From Gammaproteobacteria bacterium (GTDB lineage: Bacteria; Pseudomonadota; Gammaproteobacteria; UBA6186; Azoamicaceae): a DNA stretch of 64,000 nucleotides. The notes under the pieces are model-generated. The model ran no database searches. It was not told the origin of the DNA and was given only the letters and a program-made list of their open reading frames with translations. Where the stretch lies: assembly GCA_013288135.1 (NCBI GenBank), contig JABDCL010000001.1, positions 248,001-312,000 of the forward strand, given 5' to 3'. A program made the position numbers and the translations under genes. Position 1 is the first letter of the stretch. Every line of letters starts with the position of its first letter. Shown here piece after piece: positions 51,598 to 60,192 of this stretch.

Positions 51598-53031
51598 TTG
51601 CTAAACGATAAAACGTTTTGGAAACAGCTTATAGAAGATGCTTTAAAGGGCAAAGCAGAATATGGTTTTCTAGACTTTAAACTCAACTTGTCTGACAAAA
51701 GCGATCGTCTCAAAGAGCATGTAAATGCCTTTGGGAATCTTGAGAGAGGCGGCTGTTTTGTATTCGGGGTCAAAGACTTTATCCCTATTGGTTTGCAAGA
51801 AGATTCGGATATTATTATTCAAAAAATGACAAACATAGCAACTTCTACTCAAGAACCCAGTTTACATATTGATGCCTTTCCTTTAGAAGTCCATGGGAAT
51901 CACCTGCTATGCATTCATATATTACCAAGTGGATCAAAGCCCGTATTCATCAAAGATAGGGCCCCTTTAGGTGGCAACGCTTGCTTCAAGCGATCAGGTT
52001 CTTCCACTATTGCTATGTCTATGCAGGAAATAAAAGATCTTTTAATAAATACACAAGAATATTACTATGATGAATCTGTCGTGAAAGATGTTGAACTGGA
52101 TGCTTTAAATTTTGAAGCATTTCATGATCTTCTCCCAAAACAAGATAGGGATAACCGATGGTCTGCGAAAAATATTGCGGCATTATTAGATTGCCGCATT
52201 TTGACAGGAATCAATAAATCTCCCCATATTTCAGTTGCAGGTTGGTTATGTTTTGCAACTGATCTTCAATCAATTCGGCAATTTCGAAACGCTTATATTG
52301 AGTTTCAGATTTTTAAGGGTACTGCACGCGACAACCCTATAAAAAAGTATGATATAAAAGGTAGCTTACCTAACCAAATAAAACAAAGCATACAACTACT
52401 GCAACAAAATGTTTGGTTAATACCAAAAATAGAAGGTGCCATTCGTAAGGATATGCCCGCTTATTCAGATGCTATTCTAAGAGAAGTCATCACGAATAGT
52501 CTTGTTCATCGAGACTATCGCAAGATGCATCAACCTGTAAAAATTTCGATGTTTGACAATCGAATTGAAATTGAAAATCCAGGTGGCTTAATGCCAGGAC
52601 TGACAACAATGAATTTAATCCACAAGCGCGATTGGCGTAACCCATTGCTTGCAGAGTTGATGAAAAAGTTTGGCTTTGGTGAGATGGATGGTCAAGGAAT
52701 TGATCGATTGTATGCTATGAGCATATCGATTAAAGTGCCGCCACCTGTGTTTACCGATCAACAGAATTCCTTTACAGTGATGTTATCAGCACCCAAGGCT
52801 TACGAAGCTTTTACTGCACAAGAAAAGCGTTTAATGATTATTATTTTAGCTATCATGCACGAAACTCTAGATAATGAGAGTGTGAGAAATTGTTTTGATA
52901 TTTCTATCGGAAAGGCAAGCACTTTAATTAAAGCAATGGTGGCAGATAAAGTCCTACAATCAAATAGTTCAAGCAGAAAATATGCAAAATATACTCTTAC
53001 TGAACAATATCGTGAAAAGATTTTTGGATAA
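51598..53031 (+). CDS. ATP-binding protein with AlbA/divergent AAA-4 type domain (putative regulator)
   Basis: EYGFLDFKLNLSDKSDRLKEHVNAFGNLERGGCFVFGVKD; ILREVITNSLVHRDYRKMHQPVKISMFDNRIEIENPGGLMPGLT. Confidence 0.88.
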   Translation: MLNDKTFWKQLIEDALKGKAEYGFLDFKLNLSDKSDRLKEHVNAFGNLERGGCFVFGVKDFIPIGLQEDSDIIIQKMTNIATSTQEPSLHIDAFPLEVHGNHLLCIHILPSGSKPVFIKDRAPLGGNACFKRSGSSTIAMSMQEIKDLLINTQEYYYDESVVKDVELDALNFEAFHDLLPKQDRDNRWSAKNIAALLDCRILTGINKSPHISVAGWLCFATDLQSIRQFRNAYIEFQIFKGTARDNPIKKYDIKGSLPNQIKQSIQLLQQNVWLIPKIEGAIRKDMPAYSDAILREVITNSLVHRDYRKMHQPVKISMFDNRIEIENPGGLMPGLTTMNLIHKRDWRNPLLAELMKKFGFGEMDGQGIDRLYAMSISIKVPPPVFTDQQNSFTVMLSAPKAYEAFTAQEKRLMIIILAIMHETLDNESVRNCFDISIGKASTLIKAMVADKVLQSNSSSRKYAKYTLTEQYREKIFG

Positions 53032-53075
53032 TAGTACTCAACCCCAAAACACAATTAAGGAGCGTAAACCACTAA

Positions 53076-53654
53076 ATGAACAAAACATCATATAACAAGA
53101 CTGTAATCATATATCTTATTGGACTTGCCGGATCCGGAAAATATACTATTTCCCAAAATATTTCTGTGCATAACTATAAAGTTGTCGACAATCATCTAAT
53201 CAACAATCCTATTCTTGCCTTACTGGATTTGGATGGCGTAACGCCCATTCCGAAGATTGCATGGGATGCAATTTCTCATATTAGGAGTACCGTATTTGGA
53301 TTTATTCAGCATGATTATACCACAAATTATGTATTTACTAATGAATTATTGGAATCACCAGTCGACCATGATATTTACAATCAAGTATTAAATATTTCAG
53401 CACTCCGTAATTCTATTTTTGTCCCTGTAAAATTGATTATCTCTCCAGAAGAGCTTGCTAGAAGAATAGTTTTTCCTGAACGCAAAAAACAACTCAAAAC
53501 AACTAATATCGACGAAGCTTATACTAATAAAAAATCAATTAAAATAACTCATAACAATTTGCTAGAGCTTGATATCACCAACCTAAAGGCGGATGGAGCC
53601 GCAGAAAAAATACTCTTTCATGTAGATCATCTTAAAAATATTATGTCACAGTAG
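53076..53654 (+). CDS. P-loop NTPase/kinase-like protein
   Basis: VIIYLIGLAGSGKYTISQNI, VVDNHLINNP. Confidence 0.7.
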   Translation: MNKTSYNKTVIIYLIGLAGSGKYTISQNISVHNYKVVDNHLINNPILALLDLDGVTPIPKIAWDAISHIRSTVFGFIQHDYTTNYVFTNELLESPVDHDIYNQVLNISALRNSIFVPVKLIISPEELARRIVFPERKKQLKTTNIDEAYTNKKSIKITHNNLLELDITNLKADGAAEKILFHVDHLKNIMSQ

Positions 53655-53881
53655 AAGAATCTCTTGTAAAATATTTTATATCCCTTTTTTTTGATTCTAT
53701 TTTCTTTGGGCTAAGTTTTTCACATATGAATTCAACAATGTCAAAAATATGTTAACCTCAATTGGCAGATGGACTTTTCTTAGAATGGCCAAACATTCTA
53801 CAGATGCCTGAACCACTATTTTAACTCTAGGTGGTCATTCAGGATCCCCTTTGCTTATGTCTTTGGTGTCTGACACCTTAA

Positions 53882-54154
53882 AACCCCCTGGTTAACAAAT
53901 CCAAAAAACAAGATGCTGGAACGCTTGAGGGTGATCTGTCAGCAATCTTTGGCATTGATATTGAGAGCGCTGATGCCCCTAAAAAACCCTCTGTCTCTTC
54001 GAAAAGTAAATCTTCTAGAATTACTGTCAAATCTACGAAGCCTACGAAATCGACAAAAAAGGAAATTCGAAAAAAGCCAATCATGAAAAAAGTGGATAGT
54101 CAACAACCAAAACCTAAACTCCAAACTAAACCCAAAAGACAGGCACCGACCTAA
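53882..54154 (+). pseudogene. C-terminal remnant of a basic-tailed protein, no start codon
   Basis: frame reads NPLVNKSKKQDAGTLEGDLSAIFGIDIESADAPKKPSVSSKSKSSRITVKSTKPTKSTKKEIRKKPIMKKVDSQQPKPKLQTKPKRQAPT*; a TAA immediately precedes it. Confidence 0.5.
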
Positions 54155-54166
54155 CCATAGTATCAA

Positions 54167-54265
54167 TGGTTAAAAATAGGTTCTATTTTAGACCATGGAT
54201 GGTTGAAATTAGGGTTGATTTTTGACCATGGATGGTCTAAAATTAGTGCTAATATTGACCATGAG
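54167..54265. promoter_or_regulatory. Three tandem 33-bp operator-like repeats upstream of ATPase 2
   Basis: units at 54167, 54200 and 54233; consensus TGGTnnAAAAT..(T)..ATnTTnGACCATGGA, each imperfectly palindromic. Confidence 0.85.
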
Positions 54266-54274
54266 AGACAAATA

Positions 54275-55606
54275 GTGAAAAGATTCATAGACTTACATCT
54301 AATACAATGGAAAGACTCTAAGATTCGGAAGCCAATCCTACTAAGGGGTGCACGTCAGGTAGGCAAAACCTTTGCGGTCCGAAAGTTGGGGGAAACTTTC
54401 AAAAACTTCGTCGAGATAAATTTTGAAAAACTGCCCGAGCTAAAAACAGTGTTTGATCACGATCTTGTTCCCGAACGCATTATTCGCGATCTAATTGCCA
54501 TTCTGAAAAAAGATATTACTGAAAACGAAACGTTATTGTTTTTTGATGAAGTACAAGAAGCACCTAAAGCCATTATTGCTCTTCGCTATTTCTATGAAGA
54601 GATGCCAAAGCTTCATGTCATTGCAGCAGGTTCACTTTTGGATTTTGCTATACAACAAGTAGGCGTGCCAGTTGGTCGAGTATCATTCCTTTATATGTAT
54701 CCCCTGTCTTGGCTTGAATTTTTGAAAGCGCAAGGCAATGATCTTTTAATTGAGCACCTTTTAAAGAATAAAGCAGAGAAACCTTTAGGCTCTCCAATCC
54801 ATGAACATACCTTAAACCTTCTATCTGAATATCTAGCCGTGGGGGGCATGCCAGAAGCTGTTTCTACCTGGATAAATAATAAAAATGCACTGGAATGTTC
54901 AAAGATACATCACACTATCATCGACACCTATCGTCAGGACTTCAACAAATATGCAAAAGCACATCAAATAAAATACCTTGAGCTATTGTTTGAGCATGGG
55001 GTAAAACAAGTTGGAAGGAAATTTAAATTTTCCGCTATTCCCGGGGAATATAGAAAAAGAGATCTATTACCTGCATTAGAATTACTCTCTACTGCTGGAA
55101 TTTTAAAACAAATTTACCATTCAAGTGGTCATGGCATTCCCTTGGGTGCAGAAGTTGATTTAGACAAATTCAAAATTCTTTTTTTGGATGTGGGATTAAC
55201 CCAAACGATGTTAGGATTTGATTTCGCAGATTGGTTCATCCATTCTAAACAAAGTTTTGTGAATAAAGGGGCCATTTTAGAAGCCTTTGTCGGTCAAGAA
55301 CTGATGGTCTATTCTGATCCTAATTCCAAAACTTCTCTTTATTATTGGCATAAGGAAGAAAAAGGAAGTCAAGCCGAAGTGGATTATTTAATCCAAAATC
55401 ATGGGCAGATCCTCCCCATCGAAGTCAAAAGTAATAAAGGCTCGCGATTAACCAGTTTACGTTTATTTTTAGACAGTCACTCCAACTCGAAGTATGGAAT
55501 AAGGTTCTCAACCCATGATTATTCGATATTCGATAGCATACATTCATATCCACTGTACGCCGTTTTTACAGCATTGGGATTGGATAATACTACATTAATT
55601 TCGTAG
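54275..55606 (+). CDS. AAA ATPase with DUF4143-type C-terminus (ATPase 2), GTG start
   Basis: (M)KRFIDLHLIQWKDSKIRKPILLRGARQVGKTFAVRKLGETF... aligned with ATPase 1; the ORF-track start at 54203 lies in the repeat array. Confidence 0.92.
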   Translation: MKRFIDLHLIQWKDSKIRKPILLRGARQVGKTFAVRKLGETFKNFVEINFEKLPELKTVFDHDLVPERIIRDLIAILKKDITENETLLFFDEVQEAPKAIIALRYFYEEMPKLHVIAAGSLLDFAIQQVGVPVGRVSFLYMYPLSWLEFLKAQGNDLLIEHLLKNKAEKPLGSPIHEHTLNLLSEYLAVGGMPEAVSTWINNKNALECSKIHHTIIDTYRQDFNKYAKAHQIKYLELLFEHGVKQVGRKFKFSAIPGEYRKRDLLPALELLSTAGILKQIYHSSGHGIPLGAEVDLDKFKILFLDVGLTQTMLGFDFADWFIHSKQSFVNKGAILEAFVGQELMVYSDPNSKTSLYYWHKEEKGSQAEVDYLIQNHGQILPIEVKSNKGSRLTSLRLFLDSHSNSKYGIRFSTHDYSIFDSIHSYPLYAVFTALGLDNTTLIS

Positions 55607-55669
55607 CATGTGGGGTGTCAGACACGAATGGCACTAAGAAAGAAATAGTGCTTGTAAGTCTATGATTGG

Positions 55670-55775
55670 GGTTTTTGAGGGTTAGCTAAAATCGAAGCTA
55701 AGTGTCTGGTACAGACCTGATGTAGTTGGTGGACCGTGATGGATTTGAACCATCGACCAATGGATTAAAAGCCCG
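55670..55775 (-). repeat. Partial duplicate of tRNA-Lys 3' half plus downstream flank (att-like)
   Basis: ggtttttgagggttagctaaaatcgaagctaagtgt...tagttggtggaccgtgatggatttgaaccatcgaccaatggattaaaagcccg matches 59974-60068. Confidence 0.9.
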
Positions 55776-55954
55776 AACCGTAGACCTTAAGTGTATGATT
55801 TTATTGATGTTTTATACCGCAGATCCCGCTACTTTTGACCAACTTTGCATAACTGCGCGGTACTCATGGCCACAAATTGCCCACATGAATAGATCCTCTC
55901 ACGGTTCAAAGCCAAACCCATTAATAGGCATTCATTAGCCGTAGTCTTGCTCAC

Positions 55955-56005
55955 AAATACCAATTTCCTACCAATTCATCTCAAATTGGTAGGAAATTGG
56001 TATTT
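55955..56005. promoter_or_regulatory. 51-bp perfect palindrome upstream of fic (22-bp arms, 7-nt spacer)
   Basis: aaataccaatttcctaccaatt-catctca-aattggtaggaaattggtattt. Confidence 0.85.
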
Positions 56006-56049
56006 AGAAATATCAAATTTTATGGCGAAATTTGGTTTAACCTGTTAAA

Positions 56050-56086
56050 CTACCAATTAGAGATGAATTGGTAGGAAATCGGTATT
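56050..56086. promoter_or_regulatory. Second partial copy of the same operator, overlapping the fic ribosome-binding site
   Basis: ctaccaatt-agagatg-aattggtaggaaatcggtattt just before the ATG at 56090. Confidence 0.8.
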
Positions 56087-56089
56087 TGC

Positions 56090-57403
56090 ATGAAACTTCC
56101 CAAAAAATCACCCAATTTCGAAAAATTAGTAAAGACCCTAGAAATGGATGGGGATCTCTCTAAATTGATTGAAATGCAGATGGGTCCCACCGTACAAGAT
56201 AAGTATCTTCATTGGGACAAGCTTAGATATAAAAAAGCTCCAGAGGGTTTGGATTCCGAACATTGGTGGTGCGGTATAAAATTAGCTCGTCGTTCCCTTT
56301 ATCAACTCCTCCCTTTTTTAGACTATCATGGCAACCCTCACCAATTTGCTATGCCAAGTAGCGTTCTTAAAACGTTGAATGAACTTAATGAAATTTTGTA
56401 TGGAACCCCATTTTCTTTGCTCGATGATTCTTACGTGCATGCACAAATTGAAGAAGCAATCACTTCAAGTCAGTTAGAAGGCGCTTCGACTACACATCGA
56501 GTTGCCAAAGAAATGTTGTTAAAAGGAAGAAAGCCAAAAGATATTAGTGAACGTATGATCACAAATAATTATCAAGCTATGCTATTCATACGGGAAATGA
56601 AAGAGGAAGAACTGACTGTCAAGATGGTGTTCGAATTACATAAAATATTGACAGAGAACACTTTGGATGATGCGGAAATGACTGGACAATTTAGAAAAGA
56701 GTCCGATGATATCCATGTATGGGATCCCGTTGAACAGCAGGTTGTTCATACACCACCTAAAGCTGCTGAATTACCTAAACGTTTAGAGCTTCTTTGTGAT
56801 TTTGCTAATGATAGGTTGGAGAACTTTTCCATAGACCCTCTTGTTAAAGCCATATTACTTCATTATTGTTTAGCCTATGATCACCCCTTTATCGATGGGA
56901 ACGGGAGAACTGCTCGAGCTCTTTTTTATTGGAGTTTGCTCCACGCAGGATATCCCTTAATTCAATATATTTCGATATCCGAAATTTTAAGAAAAGGACC
57001 AATTCAATATGGTCGTGCATTTCTGTACACCGAAACTGATGACAATGATACAACTTATTTTATTGTTCACCAGTTGGAAGTTATATCAAAAGCAATCAAT
57101 GCTTTAAAAGATCACCTCAAGCATAAAATTAAAGAAACTGAAGAAATCGACAAGTTGCTGGAAAACTCACAAGCTAATTTCCCAATGAATCATAGACAAA
57201 AAGCATTGCTTGTACATGCCTTAAAACATCCTAAAACTCATTATTTTATTGAAATTCATAGAAAGTGTAATGACGTTACGTATGATACCGCCCGGAATGA
57301 TTTGTTGTCTTTGGCAAAATTTGGCTTTTTGATAAAACAAAAGCAAGGGAAGGCATTTTCTTTTGTGGTAGCACCAAATCTGAAGAGCCTATTAGGTTCA
57401 TGA
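56090..57403 (+). CDS. Fic family protein with N-terminal inhibitory motif and C-terminal winged-helix-like region
   Basis: HPFIDGNGRTARALFYW Fic motif; upstream TSSQLEGAS inhibitory-helix-like motif. Confidence 0.95.
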   Translation: MKLPKKSPNFEKLVKTLEMDGDLSKLIEMQMGPTVQDKYLHWDKLRYKKAPEGLDSEHWWCGIKLARRSLYQLLPFLDYHGNPHQFAMPSSVLKTLNELNEILYGTPFSLLDDSYVHAQIEEAITSSQLEGASTTHRVAKEMLLKGRKPKDISERMITNNYQAMLFIREMKEEELTVKMVFELHKILTENTLDDAEMTGQFRKESDDIHVWDPVEQQVVHTPPKAAELPKRLELLCDFANDRLENFSIDPLVKAILLHYCLAYDHPFIDGNGRTARALFYWSLLHAGYPLIQYISISEILRKGPIQYGRAFLYTETDDNDTTYFIVHQLEVISKAINALKDHLKHKIKETEEIDKLLENSQANFPMNHRQKALLVHALKHPKTHYFIEIHRKCNDVTYDTARNDLLSLAKFGFLIKQKQGKAFSFVVAPNLKSLLGS

Positions 57404-57479
57404 GGTATTTCTCAGAGACACCTAGCAGGTTAGCGACAATAGAATTCCCTGCGCTACGGAAAAGGATCCATGCATCAGA

Positions 57480-59684
57480 TTAAGGCACCGGTCCTTCTCT
57501 TCTCTCAACAGAGCTTACTTTTTCGGTGAAACGAATTCTATCTAACGCCCCTTGAACATCAGGAAGAGATTTTTTAATTATGTTGAGGTCTTCTTGCGTA
57601 ATTATCACAGAATGATTTGCTCCGCCATATGAAGCGGAGGTAGTCCATTTTCCATGAATACCTACTTGTTCCAATCGCGCTTTCACTAATACACTATTTT
57701 CTGGTAGCATTTCTATTAAATATCCAGACTCAACAGACCGGTACGCGATAAAAGCATTTGTAGCCACAGGTTTTGTACTACTGCTACTCGATGTGCTGCC
57801 ATAGCTGATGGTTACAGCCGAGGCATGTGTATTCTTCAGTACTTCTGCTTCAGTTGCATTTACAATGGGTGTTAGTAGTTTCTTAAACTGTGTAGTCAAA
57901 GTCACCAGGTTTCTAGCAATAATATCTTTTGTAGTAAATATTTTTGAAAGTTCACTTTTAGCTGATGCAGGTATACTATCCTCTAATGCCTTAAATTCCG
58001 AAACAATTTCATCATATGAATTCTGCATTATTCGGTCAGAAGACTCACGTGGCTGTTCTTTTTGCAACAATAGACCTTCGAATGAACCGCGAACTTTGGG
58101 TTCGGCTAATTCTTGAGCTGCCTGTAAGATATCTTTTGGTCTAAGTTGTTTAAAAAGTTCTACATATACGGGATGTGGTGGTATATGGAGAGCAAAAAAT
58201 GTGAAGAATTTATTTTTTAAAAAAGTCATTGGGTCACTGAATAAGAGCGAGTCTTGAGTAATATCTTTGGGCTCAAATTGAAAATCTACGATTCCAAATT
58301 TTTTATAATGCTTTGGTCCCTTATGAACGTCGATTATTCCAATATTTCCGCCATGTACAAACACATCGGACAACCCGAAAGCTATGGTGGCTAACAAAAT
58401 TTTTGCATAGGAGACCCTGGTTTTTGGATTATTACATTGCTCAAGAAAAGTTTTAAGCAACTTCTCAAGTTCCTCTTTTGATAGGTTATCTAGAGAGGAC
58501 CTTCGACCAAAAATTTGCTCTATGGTTTTAAAGTTTTTGTGTTTTTGATAGCTTGTTGTTCCCGTTTCTTTAGTATAAATTCTTGAAACATCTCGTGTTA
58601 CGTAGAATTGATTTCCATATTCATCCGTTAATAAGCTTGATTCTGGCATCTTAATGCCTAAGTAACTTAGTGCTTTAGAACAAAAATACTCCGGGATAGT
58701 ATTTCCTGTATATTTTGCGAAATGTCGTGTTCCACCCGGTGCCACTAAAATAAAGCCCATATCTTTACCAATTATTTTAGGTAGAAGTTTATACCCATGA
58801 AATTTTGGATTCTCCGAAATAATAGCATGAGCGAGTAGTAGAACAAGATGAGGTCTCGGATTAAACGGAGCAGGATGTTGAAAATGAAGTTTTAATAGCT
58901 TTGAGAATATGGTAGGATGCGGAAGTTGGGATATATTAAAATCCGATCTCATTCTATACACATAACGCTCTATGTTGTGAAAAATATAGGGATTATTTTC
59001 CAGATCAATAATATTTAACGATAAATACATGTCAGTTAATGTTTTTAAACTGCGTGCTCGACAATATCTAAAGTTTTCGCGAATGGCTGAATCGCGTTCA
59101 GATTCTAACTTGAGAACAGTATTTTGCCGTGTTTCAATTCTGGTATATATCTGATTCACTCTTTCATCATATGATAAGGTCGTCGGATCTTTTGGATCGG
59201 GAGTTGGGTGTGCATAAGGAAAATTAAAGGTGCTTTCTGAGTTAAAGAGCTGAGATTCCTCGTCAGAAAGGCCTGTTGAAATGATAGGTTTGTTGAACGA
59301 TGAAAAAGCAACTTGTTGTGATTTAGAAGTTCTTTTAAGTAATTCATGACTGATTTTTTTTATTGTTTTCAATAATGGAAAATCACCGACCATAGGATTC
59401 GATGTGCGAGAAGCCTCTAATTGCTCGTAACTTTTCAAAATTTCCGGATGACGTTTACAATGCTCTTCTAGAAAAATATTTTGCAGCTCACAAATTTTTT
59501 TATATAAAACACCTTCAATAGTGTTGATGGGGTTAGGGTCTCGTGTGATCCCTGAATCTATATATGATTCAAATAATTTTTTAACCAGTGTAATATCATC
59601 TGCATTTGGCGTTTGAGTAGGGTTACATTGGTATCGTTCAAGTAATTCTTTGAATGCCTTATTATCAGTCTCTGGATTCCACAT
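57480..59684 (-). CDS. Large hypothetical protein with kinase-like motifs; candidate effector
   Basis: 734 aa; GFILVAPGGTRHFAKYTGN ... SDVFVHGGNIGIIDVHKGPKHYKKFGIVDFQF. Confidence 0.55.
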   Translation of the reverse strand: MWNPETDNKAFKELLERYQCNPTQTPNADDITLVKKLFESYIDSGITRDPNPINTIEGVLYKKICELQNIFLEEHCKRHPEILKSYEQLEASRTSNPMVGDFPLLKTIKKISHELLKRTSKSQQVAFSSFNKPIISTGLSDEESQLFNSESTFNFPYAHPTPDPKDPTTLSYDERVNQIYTRIETRQNTVLKLESERDSAIRENFRYCRARSLKTLTDMYLSLNIIDLENNPYIFHNIERYVYRMRSDFNISQLPHPTIFSKLLKLHFQHPAPFNPRPHLVLLLAHAIISENPKFHGYKLLPKIIGKDMGFILVAPGGTRHFAKYTGNTIPEYFCSKALSYLGIKMPESSLLTDEYGNQFYVTRDVSRIYTKETGTTSYQKHKNFKTIEQIFGRRSSLDNLSKEELEKLLKTFLEQCNNPKTRVSYAKILLATIAFGLSDVFVHGGNIGIIDVHKGPKHYKKFGIVDFQFEPKDITQDSLLFSDPMTFLKNKFFTFFALHIPPHPVYVELFKQLRPKDILQAAQELAEPKVRGSFEGLLLQKEQPRESSDRIMQNSYDEIVSEFKALEDSIPASAKSELSKIFTTKDIIARNLVTLTTQFKKLLTPIVNATEAEVLKNTHASAVTISYGSTSSSSSTKPVATNAFIAYRSVESGYLIEMLPENSVLVKARLEQVGIHGKWTTSASYGGANHSVIITQEDLNIIKKSLPDVQGALDRIRFTEKVSSVERREGPVP

Positions 59685-59973
59685 GTGAATAACCTATAGA
59701 GGCATGGGCCCTTTTTATCTTAATCGGCATTTATATTCAATACTTTAAAAAAGCAGTATAAAAATTTTGGGGCGTGTGATGAATAATTTTTTCAACATCT
59801 TCTAAATCATACCATATGACCAATAGGATTTGTGATACGCGACGTAGTGGGCTTGTACTCACTCTTCTAAAAAACACAAATAAAATTGGCCATAAGATGG
59901 GGCAAAATATAAAGGCAAGTACTGTATGACTTTTATATTTTTGTCTTCTAGGTCCCGCAAATCTCCCGCAAGA

Positions 59974-60068
59974 GGTTTTTGATGGTTAGCTAAAATCGAA
60001 GCTAAGTGTTTGATTTAGTTGGTGGGCCGTGATGGATTTGAACCATCGACCAACGGATTAAAAGTCCG
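59974..60068 (-). repeat. tRNA-Lys-proximal copy of the att-like direct repeat
   Basis: ggtttttgatggttagctaaaatcgaagctaagtgtttgatttagttggtgggccgtgatggatttgaaccatcgaccaacggattaaaagtccg. Confidence 0.9.
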
Positions 60069-60095
60069 CTGCTCTACCAACTGAGCTAACGGCCC
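60020..60095 (-). tRNA. tRNA-Lys (anticodon TTT), CCA encoded
   Basis: reverse strand GGGCCGTTAGCTCAGTTGGTAGAGCAGCGGACTTTTAATCCGTTGGTCGATGGTTCAAATCCATCACGGCCCACCA. Confidence 0.97.
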
Positions 60096-60192
60096 GGGTG
60101 AAGTTTGACATTATACCTGAAAGCAAAAGACCGTCAATCAGCTGTTCAGCTAAATTTTTACGGGATTTTTAGTTTAGAGGAAACTCTCGCCG

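Noticed and set aside
53076-53654. Atypical Walker A (GLAGSGKYT instead of GK[ST]) as a possible dead enzyme
   Set aside because: A GK[YL]T variant is, from memory, common in related small kinase-like families, so it is not clearly unusual
54167-54265. Considered a CRISPR array or minisatellite
   Set aside because: Contiguous 33-bp units with no spacers, placed directly before a start codon; an operator array is more likely
55726-55938. ORF MVDRDGFEPSTNGLKAR...
   Set aside because: Antisense translation of the duplicated tRNA-Lys fragment, a well-known spurious ORF type
57808-58116. 102-aa plus-strand ORF inside the 734-aa protein gene
   Set aside because: Antisense shadow ORF with no recognisable domain
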